Of a DNA stretch of 64,000 bases, positions 37,022-44,544 are shown piece by piece. This stretch comes from Caldilineaceae bacterium. GTDB lineage: Bacteria; Chloroflexota; Anaerolineae; Caldilineales; Caldilineaceae. The notes under the pieces were generated by a model, which searched no databases, had not been told where the DNA came from, and saw only the letters and a program-made list of their open reading frames with translations. The translations under genes were made by a program, and so were the position numbers. Numbering within the stretch: the stretch's first letter is position 1; each line of letters begins with the position of its first letter. The stretch covers positions 1 through 64,000 of the forward strand of contig JAGRCP010000023.1 in the NCBI GenBank assembly GCA_020433455.1. The letters are read 5' to 3'.

Positions 37022-37060
37022 GGCGTAAAAGCTCCGGCCGAAGCGCTGCGTTATGAGTAG
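37022..37060 (+). pseudogene. Fossil 3' end of an FtsX/MacB-type permease gene
   Basis: Codons 37031-37060 encode APAEALRYE and a stop, identical to the last nine residues of the permease that ends at 23979. Over about 36 nt only transitions at synonymous sites and a few bases after the stop differ. Upstream of GVK there is no recognisable permease sequence. The remaining 60 nt back to the epimerase stop hold nothing identified. Confidence 0.65.
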
Positions 37061-37079
37061 GGTCGTATTTGTGAGAAGG

Positions 37080-37439
37080 CTATTTTCCCTTTCCGGCTTT
37101 TTCCCGCGCGGCGCGTAGCGCTGCCCGCCGGCCGCTCTCGGCCCAGCGCATCATCTCCGCTTCGTCTTCCAATGCCTCTTCAGGCGCCTCATAGTAAGAG
37201 GTCGTGACGGTTTTGTCCTTTCGCTCGAAGTGGAAGGGCTCCATTCCCCGCGCGGCAAATGCCGGTCGGTTTTCGGCGTCAGTTTTGAGGTATAGCCGCG
37301 AATCGCTCGTCAGCCCGAACATACGACCCTCCTGGAAGAGGCCGTACCCCCCGAACATGCGCTTGACCGTCACATCGCCCATAGACGACAGCAGGTCCAG
37401 AATGTGCTCCACGAAGGCGTATTCGCTTTCTTTCGACAT
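37080..37439 (-). CDS. TfoX N-terminal domain protein
   Basis: 119 residues. MGDVTVKRMFGGYGLFQEGRMF matches the start of the TfoX-N domain, followed by SRLYLKTD and a basic C-terminus ending KAGKGK. Full TfoX/Sxy proteins regulate competence in gamma-proteobacteria; stand-alone N-domain proteins such as this are widespread and have no assigned function. It sits alone between the sialic-acid operon and the demethylation operon. Confidence 0.88.
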   Translation of the reverse strand: MSKESEYAFVEHILDLLSSMGDVTVKRMFGGYGLFQEGRMFGLTSDSRLYLKTDAENRPAFAARGMEPFHFERKDKTVTTSYYEAPEEALEDEAEMMRWAESGRRAALRAAREKAGKGK

Positions 37440-37474
37440 AAGATGCGCCTGCTTTCATTCGCTGCCTGGTGAGC

Positions 37475-38923
37475 TTACCAAAACGATCGCGCGCGCCACT
37501 CCTGTTCCCGGGCCCGCTGCTCGCTGGGGCCGGCGGGCTGATCGCTCCGATTGTGTATGCCGCGCTCAAATTGCGCGTAGTCATGATGAGAAACGCGGGA
37601 AGGCTGCTTTGCCGACGCACGATTCACTGTGCGCATTCCGCGGCGGGGCCTCTCCAGGCTGGTCATGCTTCCAGGGCGGCGATTGTCGCGCCCGCGCGTC
37701 GGATGCGCCTGTTCCCTGCGCGCGTACTGCGTCACGTTGGAAAGCTCGCCGCCGACGCCAAAGTCGTAGCGTCCATGAAAACGATTGGCGGTGAAGGGTT
37801 CGATATTGTGGCGGCTGCGGCGATGCTGGGCCAGATCGGCCATGATTTCGCCGATGACGCTGGCAAACTTATAGCCGTGGCCCGTGCAGGCCGACGCATA
37901 AGCGACCTGGGGATATTGGGGATGGAGATCGATGATGAAGTGGCCGTCAGGCGCATTGGTAAACATGCATGCCTTGAGGGTCATGGTTGGGCCGGCCGCG
38001 TCGGGAAAGTACTTGGCCGTACACGCCCGCAGCGCCTCTTCATCCTCCCAATAGACGCCCTTGTCTATGGCGTCGGCCGGGCCGGTCTCGTTGAAGTGAT
38101 GATAAAGGCCGATCTTGAAGCCGGGAATGCCATATACGGGGAAGCCGTAGAAGCGACCCTCATCTACCAGTAAGTTAAAGACAGGAAAGCTCTCCGGCTG
38201 ATAGAGTGCAGGCTTCAGGGGCTGGAACCAGGCCAGCGCCTGGCGCTCGGGCACGGCCAGCCCGTTGAGAAAGCGCAGCTGCTGATCGTTCCATGCGCCC
38301 GCGGTGATGACCAGGCTGTCGGCTTCGTAGACGGCCCGGGTGGTATGGATCCGGACGCCTTCTCCCTGGCCCAGCGCCTCCCAGCGCAGGACCGGCTCTT
38401 GGCCGTGGATCTCCGCGCCCAGGGCTTGCGCGGCAAAGACGTAGGCCAGAATGGCCCGCTCGGGCGTGAGGAAGCCGCCTTCCGGCTGGAAGAGGGCCAG
38501 GGAATCCTGCGGTAAATTGTAACCGGGAAAGCGTTCCTTTAGCTCCTTGCCCGTGAGCACTTCGTGGGGCAGCTCATATTCCATGGCCGACTGGAGGGCC
38601 CCCTTAAAGACCCAACTGTCGGCCGGACCTGCGTCAACGGACCCGCAGAGGTGGAGCAGATGCTGCCCCGATGTGCGCTGGATCTCCCGCCAGAGTTCGT
38701 ACGCGCGCAGGAGCAACATGACATAAGAAGAATCTTCGTAATAGGGCAGGCGGATGATGCGCGTCTCGCCGTGGGAGGAGCCTTGATCATGGGGGATGTT
38801 GAACTGCTCCAGGCCCAGCACGCGTTGACCGCGCCGCGCCAGGTGGTAGGCCGTGGCGCTGCCCATGCCGCCTACGCCCACAATGATGGTGTCAAAGCGA
38901 TTCGGATAGACAAATGAATGCAT
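37475..38923 (-). CDS. FAD-dependent sarcosine/N-methyl amino-acid oxidase, extended tail
   Basis: 482 residues from the ATG at 38923. The FAD-binding motif IIVGVGGMGSATAYHLARRG lies near the N-terminus, followed by the GSSHGETRIIRLPYYEDSSY block. ACMFTNAPDGHFIID contains the Cys that carries covalent flavin in monomeric sarcosine oxidase and SolA. It would oxidise an N-methyl amino acid to formaldehyde or methylene-THF, amine and H2O2. Usual family length is 370-400, so about 85 extra residues after NRFHGRYDF, very rich in Arg and Gln, are unusual and may be read-through of former spacer. It follows the GcvT-like gene, 40 nt apart. Confidence 0.88.
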   Translation of the reverse strand: MHSFVYPNRFDTIIVGVGGMGSATAYHLARRGQRVLGLEQFNIPHDQGSSHGETRIIRLPYYEDSSYVMLLLRAYELWREIQRTSGQHLLHLCGSVDAGPADSWVFKGALQSAMEYELPHEVLTGKELKERFPGYNLPQDSLALFQPEGGFLTPERAILAYVFAAQALGAEIHGQEPVLRWEALGQGEGVRIHTTRAVYEADSLVITAGAWNDQQLRFLNGLAVPERQALAWFQPLKPALYQPESFPVFNLLVDEGRFYGFPVYGIPGFKIGLYHHFNETGPADAIDKGVYWEDEEALRACTAKYFPDAAGPTMTLKACMFTNAPDGHFIIDLHPQYPQVAYASACTGHGYKFASVIGEIMADLAQHRRSRHNIEPFTANRFHGRYDFGVGGELSNVTQYARREQAHPTRGRDNRRPGSMTSLERPRRGMRTVNRASAKQPSRVSHHDYAQFERGIHNRSDQPAGPSEQRAREQEWRARSFW

Positions 38924-38963
38924 GATCTCTTCCGGGATTGGATGGGGTTGGGTGGAATGCGCC

Positions 38964-40184
38964 TTATGGGCGGCGATCCGGCGGATCGTCATACTTGGCT
39001 CGGATGCGGGCCCCCGAGGCGTCAAAGAAGGGCGTAGCGGTTACCGTGGCCAGGATGGGCCGGCCGGCCGATGCGACGAGCACTTTGGCCCCGGGCCAGG
39101 TGTGGGTCGTGCGCAGATAGGCCATGGCCAGGGTTTTGTTGACCGAATAGCCGCGCACGCTCACCGTTACGCGGCCGATTTCCTCGCCCAGCACGGCGGC
39201 ATCTTCCTCTTCGCCCGCCTCGGGTCCGGAAAAGCGCCGGGCCCGAAAGGAGAGCATATCCGCCACTGCGTAGACCGGATCATCGGCGTTGACGGGCGTT
39301 TTGCTCTCCAGCATCAGGCCGGTCCAGCGTTGGTCAATGCCCATTTCCTGTACCTGCAAGAGCGCATCCCGGCCCGTAAATTCCCGCTTATCGAAGCGAA
39401 TCCAGCGGTCCAGCCCCACGTGAAAGGGCGTGACGTCGGGATGAATGTCTTTTCCGTAAAGGGGAAACGCCTTCTCTACGCGCAGGCTGTTCATGGCCGT
39501 TGCGCCGTAGGGCCGGATGCCGAACTCCTGCCCCCGATCCAGCAAATGTTCCCAGAGGGTTACGGCTTCATCCGCGGGCGCGTACAGCTCATAGCCCAGT
39601 TCGCCCGTGTAGCCGCTGCGCGAGAGAATCACCTCGATTTCGTTGATGCGCGCGGCGGTAAAGCGAAAGAAGCGCAGCGCCTGGAGATCGCCCTCATCCA
39701 GCACCGATTCCAGCAACGCTCTGGAACGCGGCCCTTGCACCACGGGAAGGGCAATGCCCCGGGAGACGTCGGTCACGTATGCTGCGGCGAGCCGGGCGTG
39801 TTCCCGGATCCAGTGGAAGGATTGGGCTCGGGGCCCTGAGCTGGTAACGACCATAAAGTGTTCGTCATGAAACTTGTAAAGGGTGACGTCATCAACGATG
39901 CCGCCGTCCTCATTGCACATGGTGGAATAGCGTAACTGGCCCGGCTCCATGGTGCGGATCTCATTAACCAACAGCCGGTTGAGCAGCCGCTCCGCGCCTG
40001 GCCCTTTGATGTCCACCTGCCCCATAGACGAAAGGTCCTGCATGCCCGCGTTGGTGCGTACGTTGATGTGCTCTTCCCGGGGCGAGGTGTAGGAATCCGG
40101 GAAGAGATATTCTCCCCCGCCCTTCACCAGCCGGCCGGCATGACGGAGATGATAATCATAGAGGGGACTGCGTCGCTCTGACAT
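38964..40184 (-). CDS. GcvT-family tetrahydrofolate-dependent aminomethyltransferase/demethylase
   Basis: 406 residues. The T-protein features NEDGGIVDDVTLYKF, SRSGYTGELGYELY, RVEKAFPLYGKDI and the C-terminal GRVTVSVRGYS barrel are visible. Members transfer one-carbon units from glycine, dimethylglycine, sarcosine or related methylated compounds to THF. Because it stands between an MttB-like methyltransferase and a sarcosine-oxidase-like enzyme, the likely role is catabolic demethylation rather than the glycine cleavage complex; no gcvH or gcvP is present here. Confidence 0.9.
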   Translation of the reverse strand: MSERRSPLYDYHLRHAGRLVKGGGEYLFPDSYTSPREEHINVRTNAGMQDLSSMGQVDIKGPGAERLLNRLLVNEIRTMEPGQLRYSTMCNEDGGIVDDVTLYKFHDEHFMVVTSSGPRAQSFHWIREHARLAAAYVTDVSRGIALPVVQGPRSRALLESVLDEGDLQALRFFRFTAARINEIEVILSRSGYTGELGYELYAPADEAVTLWEHLLDRGQEFGIRPYGATAMNSLRVEKAFPLYGKDIHPDVTPFHVGLDRWIRFDKREFTGRDALLQVQEMGIDQRWTGLMLESKTPVNADDPVYAVADMLSFRARRFSGPEAGEEEDAAVLGEEIGRVTVSVRGYSVNKTLAMAYLRTTHTWPGAKVLVASAGRPILATVTATPFFDASGARIRAKYDDPPDRRP

Positions 40185-40253
40185 GGTATAGCCTGTCCTT
40201 ACTTGCCTTGTGCGCTTTCACGCATCACGCATCAAATATTCGCGCATCATGCA

Positions 40254-41774
40254 TTACGCCTCAAACCCCAATTCCCGCTTGCGTGCGCGCATAAATTCCT
40301 GAAGCTGGACATCGATCGAGGGGTCCAGGGGCGGCGCTTCGTACGCGGCGAGTTGCGCCTTCCACCGGGCATTGGCTCGCTGACGCGCATCGAGTCCGCC
40401 GTTGATCAGCCACTGCTCGTAGGCGTTATAGTCGAACATCTCTCCCCGGTAAAAGGCCGTGCGGAAATTGCGCATGGTATGGTCTGTTCCCAGGAAGTGG
40501 CCGCCGGGCGGCACCTCTTCCAGCGCGTCCAGGGCGAACGCTTCGTCGCTCAGGTCGATGCCCCTGGCCCACGCGTGGACCATGCCCAACACTTCGCAAT
40601 CGAGTATGAACTTTTCGTACCCTGCAGCCAGACCGCTCTCCAGCCAGCCCGCGGCATGAAGCACGAAGTTGACCTGCCCCATGGCCGTGGCGGACATAAC
40701 CTGGGTTGCTTCGTAGCCCGCCTGCGCGTCGCTGAGCTTGGCGCTGGTGAAGGTTCCTCCGCTGCGGAAGGGCAGTTGATAGCGGCGGGCCAGTTGGGCC
40801 AGGGCCAGGAGCGTCAACTGGCTTTCGGGCGAGCCGAAGACCGTCGCGCCGCTCTGCAGGTCCAGATTTGTCATGAAGGAGCCGTAAACCACAGGCAGCC
40901 CCGGCGTGATCATCTGGCAGAGGGCGATGCCCGCCAGCGCTTCGGCATTTTGCAGCGCCATGGTGCCCGCCATGCTGGCCGGAGACATGGCCCCCGCCAT
41001 GAGGAAGGGCGTAATGATCATGGCCTGACCGGCCCGGGCATAGACCTTCATGCAGCCCAGCATGCGGTCATCATAGCGCCGGGGGCTGCTCACGTTGATG
41101 AGCGAAAGGAGAGCCGGCGTTTGGCGGATGGCGTCGCTCCCCAGCAGCAGCTCCGCCATGGCTACGCTGTCCGCTGCATTGACCGGATCCGTCACCGAGC
41201 CCATGAAGGGCTTGTCGCTATAGCGAATGTGGCTGTAGAGCATATCCAGATGGCGGGTGAGTACCGGCTCGTCGTTGGGTTCGACTACGGTGCCGCCCGA
41301 ATGGTGGAGCCACGGGCTGAGATAGGTGAGCTTGACGAAATTGTGGAAATCTTCCAGCGTGGCCTCTCTGCGTCCCCAGTCCAGATCAGTGACGAAAGGC
41401 GGCCCGTAGACTGGCGCAAAGACTGCATGATTGCCACCGATGATGACGTTATTGGCCGGATTGCGCGCTTGCTGGACAAATTGAGCAGGCGCTTTGCCTG
41501 CATACTCCATGACCGTGGCCTCGTCCAGATAGATCATGTCGCCCTGGACCCGCGCGCCGTGGGCCGCGAAGATCTCCCGCACTTCGGCATCGTAAAACGC
41601 GATGCCGAAGTCGCGCAGAATGGTCATTGCCCGGTCGTGGATTTGCTGGAGTTCCTGGGCGGAGAGGGGATCGTAAGGCGGAACATTGTAGGTGAACTGG
41701 CGCGCGGCGGACCGCGTCGGGGTCCGTTGTGTGCGTCGCGCTTGACGCCGTTCGTGGCTGCTTTCTCGGCTCAT
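40254..41774 (-). CDS. MttB-superfamily methyltransferase without pyrrolysine
   Basis: 506 residues. The core has SGGTVVEPNDEP, TPFLMAGAMSPASMAGT and SGGTFTSAKLSDAQAGYE, the last being the region around the Pyl site in archaeal and clostridial MttB. No in-frame TAG occurs, so it belongs with the non-pyrrolysine group that includes glycine-betaine methyltransferase MtgB. The N-terminus is basic (RRQARRTQR). It is upstream of the GcvT-like gene, 69 nt apart. No corrinoid-protein gene is adjacent, so the methyl acceptor is uncertain. Confidence 0.9.
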   Translation of the reverse strand: MSRESSHERRQARRTQRTPTRSAARQFTYNVPPYDPLSAQELQQIHDRAMTILRDFGIAFYDAEVREIFAAHGARVQGDMIYLDEATVMEYAGKAPAQFVQQARNPANNVIIGGNHAVFAPVYGPPFVTDLDWGRREATLEDFHNFVKLTYLSPWLHHSGGTVVEPNDEPVLTRHLDMLYSHIRYSDKPFMGSVTDPVNAADSVAMAELLLGSDAIRQTPALLSLINVSSPRRYDDRMLGCMKVYARAGQAMIITPFLMAGAMSPASMAGTMALQNAEALAGIALCQMITPGLPVVYGSFMTNLDLQSGATVFGSPESQLTLLALAQLARRYQLPFRSGGTFTSAKLSDAQAGYEATQVMSATAMGQVNFVLHAAGWLESGLAAGYEKFILDCEVLGMVHAWARGIDLSDEAFALDALEEVPPGGHFLGTDHTMRNFRTAFYRGEMFDYNAYEQWLINGGLDARQRANARWKAQLAAYEAPPLDPSIDVQLQEFMRARKRELGFEA

Positions 41775-42069
41775 GGGAAACTCGCTGGGTTTGAATAAGC
41801 CAATGCGGAAAATAAACGCTATAGTCGTTGTATCCGACCTTCTCTGTGGTTACGCGGTCGGCGTTGGTTGAGCCATGCGGCAGGTGCAGGGTGTGTGGCG
41901 CCTGCGCCAGTGGGAGCAATGGGCGCCCGTCCCTTCGGCGGGACGGTGTAGCGTGTGCGGATGCTGTGGCGAGGCCGATAACGCTGCTACTCTATGCGTT
42001 GGCGCTTTGGTTGTCAAGCGCGCGAAATGGGCGGTGTGACATCGCCACACCGCTCATCGTTTTTTTGAA
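41775..42069. other. Intergenic region before the MttB operon
   Basis: About 295 nt between the minus-strand LOG gene stop and the MttB-like start. It must carry the promoter of the methyl-compound operon. I could not identify hexamers, a palindrome of operator quality, or a riboswitch with confidence. Confidence 0.4.
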
Positions 42070-42903
42070 TCAACGTTCCCCGGATGGCGCATCGGCCCGC
42101 TCGCGTTCCTCCTGCTCATAGACCCGACGCGTCATCTCTCTGGCCGCTTCTTCCCGGTGCCCGACCAAATCGTCTTCGGCCATGGCCGTCAGAATCAAAT
42201 TCCGCACTTCCTCAGGCGAATCGCTGACCAGCATGAGGTCCAGATCCACAGGTGAAATTTTCCCGGCGGCAAGCATGGTGTTGCGCAGCCAGTCCAGCAG
42301 GCCCTGCCAGTAGGCGCTGTCATAGAGGATGACGGGAAAGTTGCGGACTTTGCCCGTCTGAATCAGGGTGAGCGCCTCAAACATCTCGTCCAGCGTGCCG
42401 AAGCCGCCGGGAAAAATCACAAATGCCTGGGCGTATTTGAGGAACATCATCTTGCGCGTGAAAAAGTAGCGAAAGATGACGGGAATGTCCACGTACTGGT
42501 TGAGGCCCAGCTCGAAAGGGAGTTCAACCCCCAGTCCTACGGAGACGCCGTTGCCCTCCTGCGCACCCCGGTTGGCCGCTTCCATAACGCCCGGTCCGCC
42601 GCCGGTGATGATGGACAAACCGGCCTCGGCCAGCAGGCGGGCCGTTTCGCGCGCGGCCTGGTAGAGCGGATCGTCAGGCTTGATGCGGGCTGAGCCGAAA
42701 ATCGTGACCGCAGGACCCAGGTCCGCCAGGCTTTCAAAGCCGTCCACAAATTCGCCCATGATGCGCAGGACGCGCCAGGGGTCCGTGTGGGTGAACGAAA
42801 CCTGACCCGGCTTGGCCAGGAGCGTCTCGTCCGGCGTGGCGGAATTTCGCCGCGAACGGCGTGCAGCCCGGGGCAGATACTGGTATTGGGCGGATTCGGT
42901 CAT
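42070..42903 (-). CDS. LOG-family nucleotide phosphoribohydrolase
   Basis: 277 residues. ITGGGPGVMEAANRGA and FPGGFGTLDEMFEALTLIQTGK are the two signature motifs of the LONELY GUY family, with the catalytic Glu in GTLDE. These enzymes cleave cytokinin riboside 5'-monophosphate or other nucleoside monophosphates. The first 60 residues, with basic RRSRRN, are longer than in the minimal plant type, as is common for bacterial members. Monocistronic. The physiological role in bacteria is not settled. Confidence 0.92.
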   Translation of the reverse strand: MTESAQYQYLPRAARRSRRNSATPDETLLAKPGQVSFTHTDPWRVLRIMGEFVDGFESLADLGPAVTIFGSARIKPDDPLYQAARETARLLAEAGLSIITGGGPGVMEAANRGAQEGNGVSVGLGVELPFELGLNQYVDIPVIFRYFFTRKMMFLKYAQAFVIFPGGFGTLDEMFEALTLIQTGKVRNFPVILYDSAYWQGLLDWLRNTMLAAGKISPVDLDLMLVSDSPEEVRNLILTAMAEDDLVGHREEAAREMTRRVYEQEERERADAPSGER

Positions 42904-43037
42904 GACAGCGTTGTCCTTTGGTAACGTCTCGTTGTTCCCGTCGCTGTCGACGGACGGCGGTTGGGGAACGGATGGATAAAGACGTCTATTTTAACACAAA
43001 CGTATTGTTGGCCGCAGGTTGAATTGCATTCCTGCCG

Positions 43038-43694
43038 TTACCCGATTGTTTTCTTGGCCTGACGACGCGTATGCAGCCAGGCCCGGGCCGGTCGCCGGTA
43101 TCTTCCCGCAAGGTAGAGCAGCAGCCCCAGGTCCAGCAGATGCTCGAAGGCCGCCCACTCCCGACCGTAATGCGCGGGATCCCAGTAGCTGACGGGGCTG
43201 TGAAAACGCCAACGCCAGTTAAGGGGAAAGAGGAGGAGCGGCCCGTCATCGGTATGAAGGGGAATATCCAGCAGCGTGTGGAACATGGCCGCGGCGGCCA
43301 GCCAGAAGAACCAATCTCCGCCGCGTATACCCCGCCGCCAAAGCCCATATCCTATCAGCAGGTAGAGAGCCAGCAGCACAGGGCTGTGAAAGAGGTTGTG
43401 GAAGGCGATGACCCAGGGGTTTTCGAAAAAATAGACGTCAAAGAGGCGCATGGTGAGGGAACTGCCGCCGCCCGCGCCGGGCGGCCCGTTTTGGATTTGA
43501 CGAAAGACGCCGCTCTGTATGTCCAGGGCGATGGCTGCGACCGTCATGAGAATGAGCGGCAGATCGGGCAGGAACGAGCCGATGAGCAGCGCGCCGGTGC
43601 GCACGCGCGGCCAACGGTTTGGTCGCCCATCGGCCAGCGCGCGGGCCGGCTTGATGAGCGCGGCCGTGATGACGGTGTGGGAATAAGTCTGCAT
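43038..43694 (-). CDS. Putative membrane-bound metal-dependent hydrolase (YdjM/DUF457-like)
   Basis: 218 residues with about four hydrophobic helices. Conserved His/Asp positions are visible: YSHTVITAAL at the N-terminus, SFLPDLP, FHNLFHSPVL, and FHTLLDIPLHTDDGP. This arrangement matches the YdjM/DUF457-like inner-membrane hydrolase group by eye. Substrate unknown. The gene is divergent from the HD nucleotidase, 78 nt away. Confidence 0.7.
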   Translation of the reverse strand: MQTYSHTVITAALIKPARALADGRPNRWPRVRTGALLIGSFLPDLPLILMTVAAIALDIQSGVFRQIQNGPPGAGGGSSLTMRLFDVYFFENPWVIAFHNLFHSPVLLALYLLIGYGLWRRGIRGGDWFFWLAAAAMFHTLLDIPLHTDDGPLLLFPLNWRWRFHSPVSYWDPAHYGREWAAFEHLLDLGLLLYLAGRYRRPARAWLHTRRQAKKTIG

Positions 43695-43772
43695 GGTTTA
43701 TGCGTGGAATCTCTTTTGGCGCTTGCGGCATTCATGCGACGCACCATCTGATTTTACAGATAGGGTCGAATC

Positions 43773-44447
43773 ATGAAAAATGGCGATATGGATACTCATT
43801 CTGCTTCTACTGCTTCTACTGCTTCTGCTCCAGCCGGCGGGAATGCCGGGATCGACGTTCAGGCGCTCGCCGCTGCGCTCGACTTTCTGCGCGGCGCCGA
43901 ACAGCTGAAGAGCACCCTGCGCTCGGGCTACACGGCAACCGGCCGCCGGGAGAGCGCGGCCGAGCACAGCTGGCGGCTCTGCCTCATGGCTATGCTCATG
44001 GCGCCCTATTTTCCCCATATTGATTTTACCCGCCTCGTCAAGCTCTGCATCATTCACGATCTGGGAGAGGCGATCGGCGGTGATATCCCCGCGCCGGAAC
44101 AGGCGGGCGTAGCGGCCAAAGCCCACGACGAACGGCGGGATTTCATCCGCCTGCTTGCGCCGCTGCCGCCCGAGCAGCAGGCTGAATTGCTGGCGCTTTG
44201 GGATGAGTACGAAGCGGCCCGAACGCCTGCTGCCCGGCTGGCCAAGGCGTTGGACAAGCTGGAGACCATCCTTCAGCATACGCAAGGGAAAAATCCGCCG
44301 GGCTTTGATTACCGCTTTAACCTTACCTATGGCGTGGAGTATACGCGTGACGATCCTGTCATCGTCGCATTGCGTCGCATGCTGGATGCTGCGACTGAGG
44401 AACGAGCCGATTCAGATGCGGGAGGTGAGATGAGTGACGGAGAATGA
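43773..44447 (+). CDS. HD-domain 5'-nucleotidase, YfbR-like
   Basis: 224 residues. The metal ligands lie in ESAAEHSWRLCL and CIIHDLGEAIGGDI, followed by the Asp in ALDKLETILQH, the pattern of YfbR/HDDC2 5'-deoxynucleotidases. It would dephosphorylate deoxynucleoside monophosphates in the cytoplasm. The N-terminal 25 residues carry a low-complexity SASTASTASAPA run encoded by a nine-base tandem repeat; an internal start is possible but not favoured by a ribosome site. Confidence 0.85.
   Translation: MKNGDMDTHSASTASTASAPAGGNAGIDVQALAAALDFLRGAEQLKSTLRSGYTATGRRESAAEHSWRLCLMAMLMAPYFPHIDFTRLVKLCIIHDLGEAIGGDIPAPEQAGVAAKAHDERRDFIRLLAPLPPEQQAELLALWDEYEAARTPAARLAKALDKLETILQHTQGKNPPGFDYRFNLTYGVEYTRDDPVIVALRRMLDAATEERADSDAGGEMSDGE
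43799..43832 (+). repeat. Nine-base tandem repeat in the HD nucleotidase N-terminus
   Basis: The unit CTGCTTCTA is repeated about three times with partial ends, coding for Ser-Thr-Ala steps. Because nine is a multiple of three, copy-number change would lengthen the N-terminus without shifting the frame. Confidence 0.7.
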
Positions 44448-44470
44448 GAAATGAGAAATGAGGAACGCGT

Positions 44471-44517
44471 AAACGGGAGAGGGTGGCGGAGATCATCTCC
44501 GCCCCCCTCTCCCGTTT
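44471..44517. terminator. Bidirectional terminator between convergent genes
   Basis: Long hairpin with arms AAACGGGAGAGGGTGGCGGAG (44471-44491) and its near-complement at 44497-44517 around a 5-nt loop. AAA and TTT ends on both sides fit termination in both directions, for the HD nucleotidase on plus and the large secreted protein on minus. Confidence 0.85.
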
Positions 44518-44544
44518 CATATCCGCTTTCTCAGCGGGTTGCTG

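Noticed and set aside
40254-41774. Possible pyrrolysine-type MttB
   Set aside because: No in-frame amber codon; the protein is continuous through the Pyl region.
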